64,000 nucleotides of DNA from Pseudobutyrivibrio xylanivorans (GTDB taxonomy: Bacteria > Bacillota > Clostridia > Lachnospirales > Lachnospiraceae): the NCBI RefSeq assembly GCF_010906925.1, contig NZ_VTVE01000003.1:248001-312000 (forward strand), read 5' to 3'. Position numbers and translations under genes: made by a program. The notes beneath the pieces were generated by a model. It had not been told where the DNA came from. It made no database searches and worked only from the letters and a program-made list of their open reading frames with translations. Positions 1-8,943 of the stretch are shown piece by piece; position 1 is the first letter of the stretch; every line of letters begins with the position of its first letter.

Positions 1-352
1 TGTCTCTCTACATAGAGCAGAAGGATTTGGACTTGTTATGGCGGAGGCTATGCTAAATGGTACACCATGTATAGCTACAAATTGGTCCGCAAACACTGAG
101 TTTATGAATGATGAAGTTGCCTGCATGGTTAAATATACTAAGGCGGCACTGAAAGAGAAAATTGGGCCTTATAAAAAAGGTAGTGTTTGGGCCGAGCCAG
201 ATATTGATAGTGCTTCGGGTTATATGAAGAAGTTATATGAGGACAGTGAGTACAGAAATAGACTTACAGAGAACGCACGAAAATATATATCAGATAAATT
301 AGGTGAGAATTATGTTACTAGCCTTATTAAAGAGGCGATAGGAAGGATTTAA
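1..352 (+). CDS. GT4-family glycosyltransferase, C-terminal part (5' end outside window)
   Basis: The reading frame is open from base 2, so the gene enters from upstream and only about 116 C-terminal residues are visible. The residues around bases 14-55 (RAEGFGLVMAEAM) match the E-x7-E nucleotide-sugar binding motif of GT4 (GT-B fold) retaining glycosyltransferases, followed by the usual GTPCIATNWSANTEFM stretch. It probably transfers a sugar during surface-polysaccharide repeat assembly at the cytoplasmic face of the membrane. The next glycosyltransferase starts 14 bases after the stop, suggesting one operon. Donor and acceptor cannot be read from this fragment. Confidence 0.85.
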   Translation, partial: VSLHRAEGFGLVMAEAMLNGTPCIATNWSANTEFMNDEVACMVKYTKAALKEKIGPYKKGSVWAEPDIDSASGYMKKLYEDSEYRNRLTENARKYISDKLGENYVTSLIKEAIGRI

Positions 353-366
353 CAAGATAATTAGTT

Positions 367-1560
367 ATGGAAGATAGTAAGAAAAAAATATGTTTTGTAG
401 TGCAACGATATGGTTTGGAAGTAAATGGTGGTGCGGAGTTACAATGCAGACTATTTGCAGAACACATGTTGGAAGCAGGTTATGAAGTCCATGTTATTAC
501 AACAAAAGCAGTTGATTATATGACATGGAAAAATGAATATACAGAAGATACAGAAACAATAAATGGTGTAGTTGTCCATAGATTTGCTACTGAAATAGAA
601 AGAAAGAAAAAGAAGTTCGATTTTATAAATCGTATTTTCCTGACAGGTCTTTTGCCTAAATGGGCTGAAAAATACTGGTTCAAGGCACAAGGTCCATATT
701 CTCCTGAGTTGGTAGAATACATCAAAGAAAATAGAAACAATTATGATGCATTTATTTTTTCTACATATCTCTATTACCCTACGGTTGAAGGTATGAACTA
801 TGTAAAAGATAAGGCAATATTTATCCCAGAGGCTCATGAAGAGCCAATGATTTACCTTAATGCTCTTAAAAAAGTATTTGAAATGCCACAAGCTTATTTC
901 TTTAATACTGATGAAGAAAGAGTTATGGCTAATAAGCATTTTGATATTAAAAATATTCCATATGAAATAGGTGGTATTGGTATAGATAAGCTAGGCGATG
1001 TTTCGGCAGAGCGATTTAAGGAAAAATATGGATTAGATAGGTACTATCTGTATGTTGGAAGAATCGAGCAAGCTAAAAATTGTGAATTGATGTTTGAGTA
1101 TTTCAACAAATATAAAAAAGACAGTCACGATGAGGATATAAAGCTTGTTTTAATCGGCAAAGAGTGCATGGATATACCTGAGAGTGATGATATTATCAAG
1201 TTAGGTTTTGTCAGTGATGAAGACAAAAATGATGCGATGGCAGGAGCTGTTGCATTACTTATGCCATCGAAATTTGAAAGTCTTTCAATGGTAGTTTTAG
1301 AAGCAATGAGTCTAAATACGCCAGTATTGGTTAATGGCGAATGCGAGGTCTTGAGAGGTCATTGTAAAAAGAGTAAAGGCGCATTTTATTATTATAGTTA
1401 CGAAGAGTTCTTACATGAACTGAACTATATTAACCATAATACTGATGACATGAATCATATAAAGAAAAACGCTTGTGAATATGTTGAGAACAACTATAGT
1501 TGGGATGCTATAGTTAGAAAACTGTCAAAGTTGATTAATCTGACAATTAAGGAAAAATAG
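367..1560 (+). CDS. GT4-family glycosyltransferase
   Basis: This 397-residue protein has normal GT4 length. The N-terminal acceptor domain carries an NGGAEL loop near residues 20-25. The C-terminal donor domain has YVGRIEQAKN near residue 230 and an E-x7-E motif (FESLSMVVLEAM, Glu303 and Glu311) that binds the nucleotide-sugar ribose and phosphate. No signal peptide or membrane segment is evident, so it should act in the cytoplasm or at the inner membrane surface. It lies 14 bases after one glycosyltransferase and 9 bases before a small orphan gene, in an apparent operon leading to the Wzm/Wzt exporter. Family is secure; sugar specificity unknown. Confidence 0.9.
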   Translation: MEDSKKKICFVVQRYGLEVNGGAELQCRLFAEHMLEAGYEVHVITTKAVDYMTWKNEYTEDTETINGVVVHRFATEIERKKKKFDFINRIFLTGLLPKWAEKYWFKAQGPYSPELVEYIKENRNNYDAFIFSTYLYYPTVEGMNYVKDKAIFIPEAHEEPMIYLNALKKVFEMPQAYFFNTDEERVMANKHFDIKNIPYEIGGIGIDKLGDVSAERFKEKYGLDRYYLYVGRIEQAKNCELMFEYFNKYKKDSHDEDIKLVLIGKECMDIPESDDIIKLGFVSDEDKNDAMAGAVALLMPSKFESLSMVVLEAMSLNTPVLVNGECEVLRGHCKKSKGAFYYYSYEEFLHELNYINHNTDDMNHIKKNACEYVENNYSWDAIVRKLSKLINLTIKEK

Positions 1561-1569
1561 GTACTAAGT

Positions 1570-1827
1570 ATGAGTAGAGAAAATGAATATCCAGAGATAT
1601 TAGAAGAGATTAAAAAAGAGGTAAAGGACGTCGATTTGTGGGTTGCTAGTTTTGATGTAATTCCTGTTAGGATGGTTCAGGTGGATGAAACTGGAGCATA
1701 TAATGCATTTTTAACAAATAAAATATCATCTCGACTTAAAGGCACATTATATTGTCATGTATTTATGAAAATGCCCAAATCTATGCAAAATTTCTTTAGA
1801 AGAATAGTTGGGAAAAATCCAAAATAA
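1570..1827 (+). CDS. small hypothetical protein in polysaccharide operon
   Basis: I do not recognise this 85-residue product. It begins with an acidic, charged N-terminal helix (EYPEILEEIKKEVKDVD) and ends with a basic tail (FFRRIVGKNPK). No membrane helix or motif is visible. It starts 9 bases after one GT4 gene and ends 18 bases before another, with an AGGTACTAAGT spacer before the ATG. It could be a genuine small accessory protein or the remnant of a larger gene, since the middle (VDLWVASFDVIPVRMVQVDETGAYN) reads like a folded-domain fragment. Confidence 0.55.
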   Translation: MSRENEYPEILEEIKKEVKDVDLWVASFDVIPVRMVQVDETGAYNAFLTNKISSRLKGTLYCHVFMKMPKSMQNFFRRIVGKNPK

Positions 1828-1845
1828 AGAGAGGTACGAGTCTAT

Positions 1846-2919
1846 ATGAAAATATTACAGCTTTTGCCATGTTTATCCTATGGAGACGCTATAGGTAATG
1901 ATGTAATGGCATTAGATAAAACTATAAAAGAAATGGGATATGAGACTGCAATTTATGCAGATATTATCACAGATAAAATGAAAGACAAAGGCATTAGTGT
2001 AGACCGTATGCCAAAGCTGAAAGATGATGATATAATTATCTATCACCTTGCTGTAGCATCTAAAATTAATAAGATGTTACCAAAGATGAACGGAAGAAAG
2101 ATAATCATCTATCACAATATTACTCCAGGTGAATTCTACAAGGACTATAGTAAGGAATATTACTATGCATGTGATGCTGGAATTAAGGAAGCTATTGAGT
2201 TAAAAGATGTCGCAGACTACTGCTTAGCTGATTCGGAATTTAACAAAAATGATTTAATTAAAATGGGTTATACTTGCAAAATCGATGTATTGCCTATTTT
2301 GATTCCATTTACAGATTATGAGAAAAAGCCTAGTGAAAAAGTAATTAATAAATACAAAGATGACGGATATACAAACTTTGTATTTACAGGTAGAGTAGTT
2401 CCAAATAAAAAGCAAGAAGATGTTATAGCAGCTTTTTATGCTTATCAGAAGCAGTACAATGAGAAATCTCGTCTGTTTTTAGTTGGCAATTACGCTGGAA
2501 TGGACAAGTATTTAACCAGACTAAAAGAATACATAGACTATTTGGGCGTGGAAAACGTGATCTTTACTGGTCATATTCCATTTGATGAAATTCTTGCATA
2601 TTATCATCTTGCTGATATCTTTATGTGCATGAGTGAACATGAGGGATTCTGTGTGCCTATAGTTGAGGCTATGTGTTTCAATAAACCAATTATAGGTTAT
2701 GATTATGCTGCTGTCGGAGAGACAATGGGAGAAGGCGGCTTTTTAGTAAAAGAAAAGAATCCAATTGAAATCGCTGCAATTGCTAATAGAATTCTAACTG
2801 ATTCAAAGTTAAAGGAAGAAATATTAGCAAAGCAACAGAGTAGATTGGCTCATTTTTCAAACGAGGGTGTTAAAAAATTATTTGAAGAGTATATTAAGAG
2901 TTTCATAGAAACAAAATAA
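1846..2919 (+). CDS. GT4-family glycosyltransferase
   Basis: This 357-residue GT-B protein starts MKILQLLPCLSYGDAIGNDV, a typical N-terminal Rossmann half for this family. FVFTGRVVPNKKQEDVI near residue 176 opens the donor domain. The EHEGFCVPIVEAM segment near residues 264-276 supplies the two motif glutamates. A GAGAGGT ribosome binding site precedes the ATG. It is the last glycosyltransferase before the ABC exporter genes (27 bases), so it likely helps complete the chain exported by Wzm/Wzt. The donor sugar is unknown; GDP-rhamnose or GDP-mannose would suit the nearby gmd/rmd genes, but that is inference. Confidence 0.9.
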   Translation: MKILQLLPCLSYGDAIGNDVMALDKTIKEMGYETAIYADIITDKMKDKGISVDRMPKLKDDDIIIYHLAVASKINKMLPKMNGRKIIIYHNITPGEFYKDYSKEYYYACDAGIKEAIELKDVADYCLADSEFNKNDLIKMGYTCKIDVLPILIPFTDYEKKPSEKVINKYKDDGYTNFVFTGRVVPNKKQEDVIAAFYAYQKQYNEKSRLFLVGNYAGMDKYLTRLKEYIDYLGVENVIFTGHIPFDEILAYYHLADIFMCMSEHEGFCVPIVEAMCFNKPIIGYDYAAVGETMGEGGFLVKEKNPIEIAAIANRILTDSKLKEEILAKQQSRLAHFSNEGVKKLFEEYIKSFIETK

Positions 2920-2946
2920 TAAATACTTCTTTTTGAAAGGGAAAAA

Positions 2947-3744
2947 ATGATACAAACATTTAAAGAGATATATGATTATAGGGAAATGATATTTAGTTTG
3001 GTGAGAAAAGAGCTTAGAGGACGTTACAAAGGCTCAGCATTAGGGTTCATGTGGACTTTTATTAATCCATTATTACAGTTGATGGTTTACACTGTAGTTT
3101 TCTCGGTAATCATGAAGGCTGGCATAGATAAATATTATATTTTTCTATTTGTTGCACTTGTTCCATGGATGTTTTTTAGTTCTGCACTAACCGGTGGAGC
3201 GAGTTGTATTATGGCATCCCAGGATATGGTAAAGAAAATATATTTTCCACGAGAGGTCTTACCTATCGCATATATTACAAGTGGATTTGTGAATATGTTA
3301 CTTACTTTCTTAGTGGTGTTTGCGGTCTTGATTATAAGTGGGTTTGGTATTAATCCAGTCGCCCTTTTATTTATGCCAATTATAATGATTATTGAGTATT
3401 TGCTCGCAATAGGTATTGCTTTTTTAGCATCTGCTTTATCAGTTTATTTTAGAGATTTACAGTATATTTTATCGATAATATCAATGGCTTGGCAGTTTTT
3501 GACTCCAGTAATGTATTCTCAGGAGATGGTAGAAAAGCAATTGGCTCATCATCCTATGTTGTTGAGACTATGGAACTTAAATCCTACCACTCCTATGATA
3601 AATGCATATAGAGATATTTTGTATTATCAGCGTATACCGGAGTTAAAGACATTAATAGCTGCAATAATTATGGGCGTAGTTGTATTACTAGTTGGTTTGA
3701 TTGTTTTTGGTAAATTAAAAAGAGGGTTTGCAGAACAGTTTTAA
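2947..3744 (+). CDS. wzm: ABC-2 type polysaccharide export permease (Wzm/TagG family)
   Basis: This 265-residue integral membrane protein has about six hydrophobic segments and the family N-terminus: an amphipathic helix ending REMIFSLVRKELRGRYKGS, then LGFMWTFINPLLQLMVYTVVF. It ends with the usual cytoplasmic KLKRGFAEQF-like tail. Wzm pairs with the Wzt ATPase to move completed lipid-linked polysaccharide or teichoic-acid-like chains across the cytoplasmic membrane. The ATPase gene follows after 12 bases, as in nearly all such pairs. A GAAAGGG ribosome binding site precedes the ATG. Confidence 0.93.
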   Translation: MIQTFKEIYDYREMIFSLVRKELRGRYKGSALGFMWTFINPLLQLMVYTVVFSVIMKAGIDKYYIFLFVALVPWMFFSSALTGGASCIMASQDMVKKIYFPREVLPIAYITSGFVNMLLTFLVVFAVLIISGFGINPVALLFMPIIMIIEYLLAIGIAFLASALSVYFRDLQYILSIISMAWQFLTPVMYSQEMVEKQLAHHPMLLRLWNLNPTTPMINAYRDILYYQRIPELKTLIAAIIMGVVVLLVGLIVFGKLKRGFAEQF

Positions 3745-3756
3745 GGGATAACTATA

Positions 3757-5019
3757 ATGAACAAAGAGAATGCAATAGAAGTAAGAGATGTAAAAAAGAC
3801 GTTTAAAGTATATTACGACAAGGGCACTCAGCTCAAAGAGAAGCTTCTGTTTTGGAATAGAAATAAATATGAGCGAAGAGAAGTTTTAAAAGGAATTTCC
3901 TTTGATGTAAAAAAGGGCGAAGTGGTTGGACTTATAGGCCATAATGGTTGCGGTAAGAGTACAACTTTGAAGCTTCTCACTAGAATTATTTATCCGGATA
4001 GTGGCTCTGTAGAGATGAAAGGTCGTGTGTCTAGCTTGATTGAGCTGGGAGCAGGTTTCCATCCGGATATGAGTGGTAGAGAAAATATATATACTAACGC
4101 ATCTATATTTGGATTATCCAGAAAAGAAATTGATAGCAGAATACAGGATATTATCGATTTTTCAGAGATAGAAGAATTTATAGATAATCCTGTTCGTACA
4201 TATTCATCTGGAATGTATATGAGATTGGCCTTTTCGGTAGCTATTAATGTAGATGCAGATATATTATTGATTGATGAGATTCTAGGTGTTGGTGATGCTG
4301 GTTTCCAGACAAAATGTTTTAATAAATTGCGTGAAATAAAGCAACAAGGGACCACTATAGTAATTGTTTCTCATGCAATGGGCCAGATAGAGCAGATTTG
4401 TGATAGATCTATATGGATTCACGAAGGTTTGATAAAGGCTGATGGAACGCCTAGAGAGGTGCATCCTCTTTACATGGATTACATGATAGAGGAAAGAAAG
4501 AGAATTGAAGAGAAGGAGCTGAAAAAGAAACGAGAATCTGGAGAGATTTTCGAAGAAGATTTAGTGGAAGAAAATAATGGCGCCGCTAATAATATGAGAT
4601 GGGGCAACTTCTATTCTAAGTTTAAAAAAGTACAATTATTTGATAAAGAAGATAAGGAAATCACATCTTTTTCAACAGGAGATTCTGTTAGAATTCATGC
4701 AGAGTATGAATGCAGAAAGACAATTACCGATATGGTATTTGGATTTGGAATTTATACACTTGATGACGTCTGGGTATATGGTTCGAATACTATGATTGAC
4801 AGAGGTGAGAATTTTGTAGTAGAAAAGGATGGCTCTTTTGATGTCATATTAAAGGATGTTCCAATAATGCCTGGCAAATATAGAATAGATGTCAGCTTGG
4901 AGAGCGCATCAGCTGTTACAGTGGATTTCTGGAGAGATACATTAGATTTTACAGTGTATTCAATTATTGACGATAGAGGAATATTTAGAATAGAACATGA
5001 TTGGAAGACCCAAGCGTAG
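3757..5019 (+). CDS. wzt: ABC transporter ATPase with C-terminal glycan-recognition domain (Wzt)
   Basis: The N-terminal 240 residues form the nucleotide-binding domain: Walker A GHNGCGKST (about residues 61-69), signature YSSGMYMR (about 149) and Walker B DILLIDE (about 168-174), with an H-loop in IVSHAM. A charged linker (about 240-275) leads to a beta-rich domain of about 145 residues (RWGNFYSKFKKVQLFD onward). That layout is the Wzt_C type, which in known systems binds the modified end of the O-polysaccharide and gates export. Its presence suggests the exported chain has a specific terminal residue. It partners with the permease directly upstream. Confidence 0.93.
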   Translation: MNKENAIEVRDVKKTFKVYYDKGTQLKEKLLFWNRNKYERREVLKGISFDVKKGEVVGLIGHNGCGKSTTLKLLTRIIYPDSGSVEMKGRVSSLIELGAGFHPDMSGRENIYTNASIFGLSRKEIDSRIQDIIDFSEIEEFIDNPVRTYSSGMYMRLAFSVAINVDADILLIDEILGVGDAGFQTKCFNKLREIKQQGTTIVIVSHAMGQIEQICDRSIWIHEGLIKADGTPREVHPLYMDYMIEERKRIEEKELKKKRESGEIFEEDLVEENNGAANNMRWGNFYSKFKKVQLFDKEDKEITSFSTGDSVRIHAEYECRKTITDMVFGFGIYTLDDVWVYGSNTMIDRGENFVVEKDGSFDVILKDVPIMPGKYRIDVSLESASAVTVDFWRDTLDFTVYSIIDDRGIFRIEHDWKTQA

Positions 5020-5028
5020 CATACAAAG

Positions 5029-5057
5029 TTGAGAGTACTTTGATAGTGTGCTATACT
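5029..5057 (+). promoter_or_regulatory. predicted sigma-A promoter for gmd
   Basis: TTGAGA at 5029-5034 and TATACT at 5052-5057 are separated by exactly 17 bases, each one mismatch from consensus. The site lies 40 bases before the gmd start codon and after the Wzt stop, so gmd can be transcribed independently of the exporter operon. Confidence 0.65.
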
Positions 5058-5096
5058 AGGTCAGTGATTTGAATGTCATTAATGAGGAGATTTTAA

Positions 5097-6137
5097 ATGA
5101 AAAAAGCATTAATTACAGGTATAACAGGACAGGACGGAAGCTACCTTGCAGAGCTTCTTTTAGAAAAAGGATATGAGGTACACGGTATTACTCGTCGTAT
5201 TTCTATATCTAACACACAGAGAATTGACCATCTTCTTAGAGATAATAAAATCAAGATTCATGATGGAGATCTTTCTGATGGTAATAGTATTACCAGAATT
5301 ATTAGCGAGGTACAGCCAGATGAGATTTATAATCTTGCTGCACAGTCACATGTAGGCAATAGTTTTGATGTGCCTATCTATACAGGCGATGTTGACGCAC
5401 TTGGCGTTTTACGTATCCTTGATGCAGTTCATCAGCTCGGTCTTGATAAAAAGACAAAGATTTATCAGGCATCTACATCTGAGCTCTATGGGCAGGTTGA
5501 GGAAGTTCCTCAGAATGAGAATACTCCATTCCATCCATTTAGCCCATATGCTGTAGCTAAGCAGTATGGATTCTGGATGATTAAGGAATATAGAGATGCT
5601 TACGGTCAGTTCGCAGCCAATGGTATTCTTTTCAACCATGAGTCAGAGAGACGTGGAGAGACATTTGTTACTAGAAAGATTACACTTGCAGCGGCTCGTA
5701 TATCACAGGGATTACAGGAGTGCTTGTACCTTGGTAATCTTGACTCTAAGCGTGATTGGGGTTATGCCAAGGACTATGTTGAGTGTATGTGGTTAATTCT
5801 TCAGCAGGATGAGCCAGATGACTATGTTATTGCTACAGGTGTACAGCACACTGTTCGTGAGTTTGCTACACTTGCATTCAAGCATGTAGGTATTGATGTT
5901 GAGTGGCAGGGCTCAGGTATCGATGAAAAGGGTATTGATAAGGCTACAGGTAAGGTGGTAGTTGCAGTTAGCCCTGATTTTTATCGCCCTACAGATGTAG
6001 TAGATCTTTGGGGAGATCCTACTAAGGCTAAGACAAAGCTTGGTTGGAATCCACAGACAACAAGCTACGAGGATTTAGTTCGTATTATGGCTGAGCATGA
6101 CTTAGAATTAGCTAAGCGTGAAAAAGCATTTCAGTAA
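5097..6137 (+). CDS. gmd: GDP-mannose 4,6-dehydratase
   Basis: This 346-residue extended SDR enzyme converts GDP-D-mannose to GDP-4-keto-6-deoxy-D-mannose. The start [20 protein letters not shown] contains the glycine-rich NADP-binding loop. The catalytic YAVAK motif (Y151-x3-K155) follows FHPFSPY, and [17 protein letters not shown] is a hallmark of Gmd. A good GAGGAG site precedes the ATG. Codon use is notably richer in CTT and CGT than the flanking glycosyltransferases, suggesting higher expression or different ancestry. The next gene encodes the matching 4-reductase. Confidence 0.97.
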   Translation: MKKALITGITGQDGSYLAELLLEKGYEVHGITRRISISNTQRIDHLLRDNKIKIHDGDLSDGNSITRIISEVQPDEIYNLAAQSHVGNSFDVPIYTGDVDALGVLRILDAVHQLGLDKKTKIYQASTSELYGQVEEVPQNENTPFHPFSPYAVAKQYGFWMIKEYRDAYGQFAANGILFNHESERRGETFVTRKITLAAARISQGLQECLYLGNLDSKRDWGYAKDYVECMWLILQQDEPDDYVIATGVQHTVREFATLAFKHVGIDVEWQGSGIDEKGIDKATGKVVVAVSPDFYRPTDVVDLWGDPTKAKTKLGWNPQTTSYEDLVRIMAEHDLELAKREKAFQ

Positions 6138-6156
6138 GATATATTAGCAAGTAATG

Positions 6157-6188
6157 AAAGGGTATGCTCGTGCGAGGATACCCTTTTT
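6157..6188 (+). terminator. Rho-independent terminator between gmd and rmd
   Basis: AAAGGGTAT and ATACCCTTT flank a GC-rich GCTCGTGCGAGG core that itself pairs, followed by TTTTT. The stem lies between the gmd stop and the rmd ribosome binding site. It may only partly terminate, because no clear promoter is seen for rmd. Confidence 0.75.
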
Positions 6189-6209
6189 GAGATTAAAGGA
6201 GAATTATTT

Positions 6210-7163
6210 ATGAAGTCGCTTGTTATAGGTGGAGCAGGATTTGTAGGTGCGTATTTAGTTAGACATTTGAAAAATGATTTGGGACAGGATGTTGTTGTTA
6301 CAAAGATGGAACACGAGAGTCTTGATATTGATGGTATAGATATGAATAGTATTGAGATAGAAAATCTCAATATATTAAACGAGGACGAGATAGTAGAACT
6401 TTTTAATAAAGATAGACCAGATTATATTTTTCACTTAGCAGCGCAAAGCTCGGTATCTGTATCATGGAAGAATCCGAAACTGACAGTAGATGTAAATATA
6501 AAAGGCGCGGTAAATCTGCTTGAAGCTTTACGTAAAATAGATTTTAAACCTAGAACACTTATAATCGGTTCGGGAGAGGAATATGGTCATATACGGGCCA
6601 ATGAAACACCTATTACAGAGGATAATAACACACGCCCAGGAAACATATATGCAGCTACAAAAGCATGCCAAAATATGCTGGGAAAAATCTATGCAGATGC
6701 TTATGGATTAGACGTGGTTATGGTAAGAGCTTTCAATCACATAGGTCCTAATCAGACACCACTATTTGTTGTGGCAGATTTTTGCCAGCAGGTAGCTATG
6801 ATTGAGGCTGGAAAACAGGAGCCTGTTATAAGAGTTGGAAATTTAAGTGCCGCTAGAGACTTTACTGATGTCAGAGATGTGGTAAGAGCCTATGCTATGT
6901 TAGTTGAAAAGGGCGAATCTGGAGAAACATACAACGTAGGAAGTGGTAAGGCTGTTGTTATAGATGATATCTTAAGGATGATTTTGAAGAATTCTACAAA
7001 AGAAATAAAAGTAGAAGTAGATACAAACAAACTTAGACCAGTGGATGTGCCTATTATTGAGGCGGATATTACAAAATTACAGCAGGCTACAGGATGGGCA
7101 AAAGAGATTGAGTTGGAACGGACCATTAGGGAGACGCTTGATTATTGGAGAGTAAAAGTATGA
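6210..7163 (+). CDS. rmd: GDP-4-keto-6-deoxy-D-mannose reductase (GDP-D-rhamnose forming), Rmd-like
   Basis: This 317-residue extended SDR reduces the 4-keto group of the Gmd product. VIGGAGFVGAYLVRHL is the nucleotide-binding loop, FHLAAQSSV follows, and YAATKAC gives the catalytic Y-x3-K. AFNHIGPNQTPLFVVADF, GNLSAARDFTDVRDVVRAY and the KLRPVDVPIIEAD substrate loop are characteristic of Rmd rather than GDP-fucose synthase. Adjacency to gmd supports D-rhamnose as product. The stop overlaps the start of the following membrane-protein gene, implying translational coupling. A 6-deoxy-D-talose product cannot be excluded. Confidence 0.88.
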   Translation: MKSLVIGGAGFVGAYLVRHLKNDLGQDVVVTKMEHESLDIDGIDMNSIEIENLNILNEDEIVELFNKDRPDYIFHLAAQSSVSVSWKNPKLTVDVNIKGAVNLLEALRKIDFKPRTLIIGSGEEYGHIRANETPITEDNNTRPGNIYAATKACQNMLGKIYADAYGLDVVMVRAFNHIGPNQTPLFVVADFCQQVAMIEAGKQEPVIRVGNLSAARDFTDVRDVVRAYAMLVEKGESGETYNVGSGKAVVIDDILRMILKNSTKEIKVEVDTNKLRPVDVPIIEADITKLQQATGWAKEIELERTIRETLDYWRVKV

Positions 7164-8902
7164 GAAATCGGTATAGAGTATTAATAATACTCGAAGTAGT
7201 TCTGATAATGTTAATTCATTGTGCTTCTATAAAGTATTTTTATGGTTTTACAATGTCTGAAGATGAGCTCGGATATTGGGGGGCAGCCGCCAAATTTGCA
7301 GGATTAAACTGGGGGAATGTACTTGAGAATACATCATACTATTCTTGGGGGTACAGTCTAGTACTTAGTTTGTTGCTTCGATTTGTTCATACTCCAATAA
7401 TAGTGTATCGAATAGGACTGATAATGAATGCAGTCTATTTGGTGATATCATTTCTTGTCAGCACCGCGTTATTTAATAGGATATTTAAGGATACATCAAG
7501 AGAAATAATCAGTATAGTATGCTTTGTAGTAAATCTAAGCGCTGGTTATTATGTTAATTCTAAAATTGCATGGGCTGAGTGTTTCTTGGTGATGATGACA
7601 TGGCTTGTATTGTATCAAGCTTATTTGATATATGAAAAAAAGACTGTTATGAGACAGTTGATTTTTGTTGTTGAATTGATTTATGTATATTTTGTACATA
7701 TGCGGACAGTTCCATATCTAGTGTTTGGAATAATATATTTAGTTGTTGTAAATATATGTGATTCCAAAACACAAAATAGGAATATTAAGAAACAGGTAGT
7801 AATATCTGCCGTGCTTTTAGTGGTGCTTTGCGTACTGTTTATAAGCGGTAATTATATAAAGCAATATATACAAGCCAATTTGTATGGAAATAACATTTTA
7901 AATAATGACTATTTTTCAATTATTTCTTCTGTAGGGAGAGATTCAGTAGCTACTACAATAAAGAAAATATTGAACGAAGCAATGGGAGTTTTTTTCTATT
8001 TCTATTCAATTTCTTTTGGGATGATAATGTGGGGATTGATAGAAATAATTATTAAAACCAAAGAATGGATCAGAAACAGAGAGATTTCACTAGCCGCGTT
8101 TAATTATTTCGCAATGCTTTTGTTTATAGGAGAATGCGCTGTTACATGTGTGTTTATGAGAAATGATGGTAATACATCTAGAATTGACCAACTGATATAT
8201 GGTCGCTATGCAGAGCATGCAATGGGATTTCTACTTATATATGGCATATTGAAATTTTTAACCATAGATAAAAGTAAGAGAAAAGTATTTTGGGGCCAAT
8301 CTATATTTTATGTTCTGATATGTTTATTATTTAGTCATCACATAAAAGGGTGTGATTTTGGAGAAGATGTATACTATCAGTCTGCTTGTGCAGCAGGATT
8401 ATTTAAAATCTGGCAGAAATATGGACTTAACATATTATACATAGCTGGAATGGTACTTTTGATAGGAGTATTATTATTAATTTCAACTATGATTAAGATG
8501 AAAACAAAAAGGTGTTTTGCATATGCATTCCTATCGGTAATCGTGGTGTTAGTGTGGCTTATAAACGGTAGAGCTTCAGTTAGTCAGTATGCCCCATACC
8601 AAGGAAAGGTAAAAATATTATTTGATAATCAAAATGCTCTAAGGGATTATAATGCAGATGATGAGATAGCTTTTGTATCTGATTCTGCATATAGTACTCG
8701 CGGCAATGTGCAATTGTATGTGAAGGACAAACCTATTCAATGTTTACATACTGATATTAGTATGGACGAATATAGCAAATATAAAATGATTATTACAGAA
8801 TTTACAATGGACCAGAGTGAATTCGAAGGACAGTTAATAGACGCTGGATATGAGCTTAAGTCTGATTTGGGATTTTATAAGATATATAAGAATATGAATT
8901 AA
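7160..8902 (+). CDS. polytopic membrane protein, probable GT-C type glycosyltransferase
   Basis: This protein of about 580 residues has roughly ten to eleven hydrophobic helices followed by a soluble C-terminal tail of about 100 residues. I chose ATG 7160 because GGAGAG at 7147-7152 is ideally spaced and it overlaps the rmd stop (ATGA); an ATG at 7145 would overlap more deeply. The first extracytoplasmic loop (FTMSEDELGYWGAAAKFAG) holds acidic residues, as in GT39/GT83-like enzymes that use polyprenyl-phosphate sugars. The tail probably faces outside. No specific family can be named. It may decorate or polymerise the glycan at the outer face. Confidence 0.75.
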   Translation: MRNRYRVLIILEVVLIMLIHCASIKYFYGFTMSEDELGYWGAAAKFAGLNWGNVLENTSYYSWGYSLVLSLLLRFVHTPIIVYRIGLIMNAVYLVISFLVSTALFNRIFKDTSREIISIVCFVVNLSAGYYVNSKIAWAECFLVMMTWLVLYQAYLIYEKKTVMRQLIFVVELIYVYFVHMRTVPYLVFGIIYLVVVNICDSKTQNRNIKKQVVISAVLLVVLCVLFISGNYIKQYIQANLYGNNILNNDYFSIISSVGRDSVATTIKKILNEAMGVFFYFYSISFGMIMWGLIEIIIKTKEWIRNREISLAAFNYFAMLLFIGECAVTCVFMRNDGNTSRIDQLIYGRYAEHAMGFLLIYGILKFLTIDKSKRKVFWGQSIFYVLICLLFSHHIKGCDFGEDVYYQSACAAGLFKIWQKYGLNILYIAGMVLLIGVLLLISTMIKMKTKRCFAYAFLSVIVVLVWLINGRASVSQYAPYQGKVKILFDNQNALRDYNADDEIAFVSDSAYSTRGNVQLYVKDKPIQCLHTDISMDEYSKYKMIITEFTMDQSEFEGQLIDAGYELKSDLGFYKIYKNMN

Positions 8903-8913
8903 TAACAGAAGAG

Positions 8914-8943
8914 AAAGCCTTAAAGTGTAAACTTTAAGGCTTT
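8914..8943. terminator. bidirectional terminator between convergent genes
   Basis: AAAGCCTTAAAGT and ACTTTAAGGCTTT form a perfect 13-bp stem with a GTAA loop. The A-rich and T-rich flanks let it work in both directions. It overlaps the stop codon of the minus-strand glycosyltransferase and lies 11 bases after the plus-strand membrane protein. Confidence 0.8.

Noticed and set aside
451-939. 162-codon minus-strand frame opposite the GT4 gene
   Set aside because: It lies wholly antisense to a well-supported glycosyltransferase and has biased Phe/Ile/Cys composition typical of AT-rich shadow frames.
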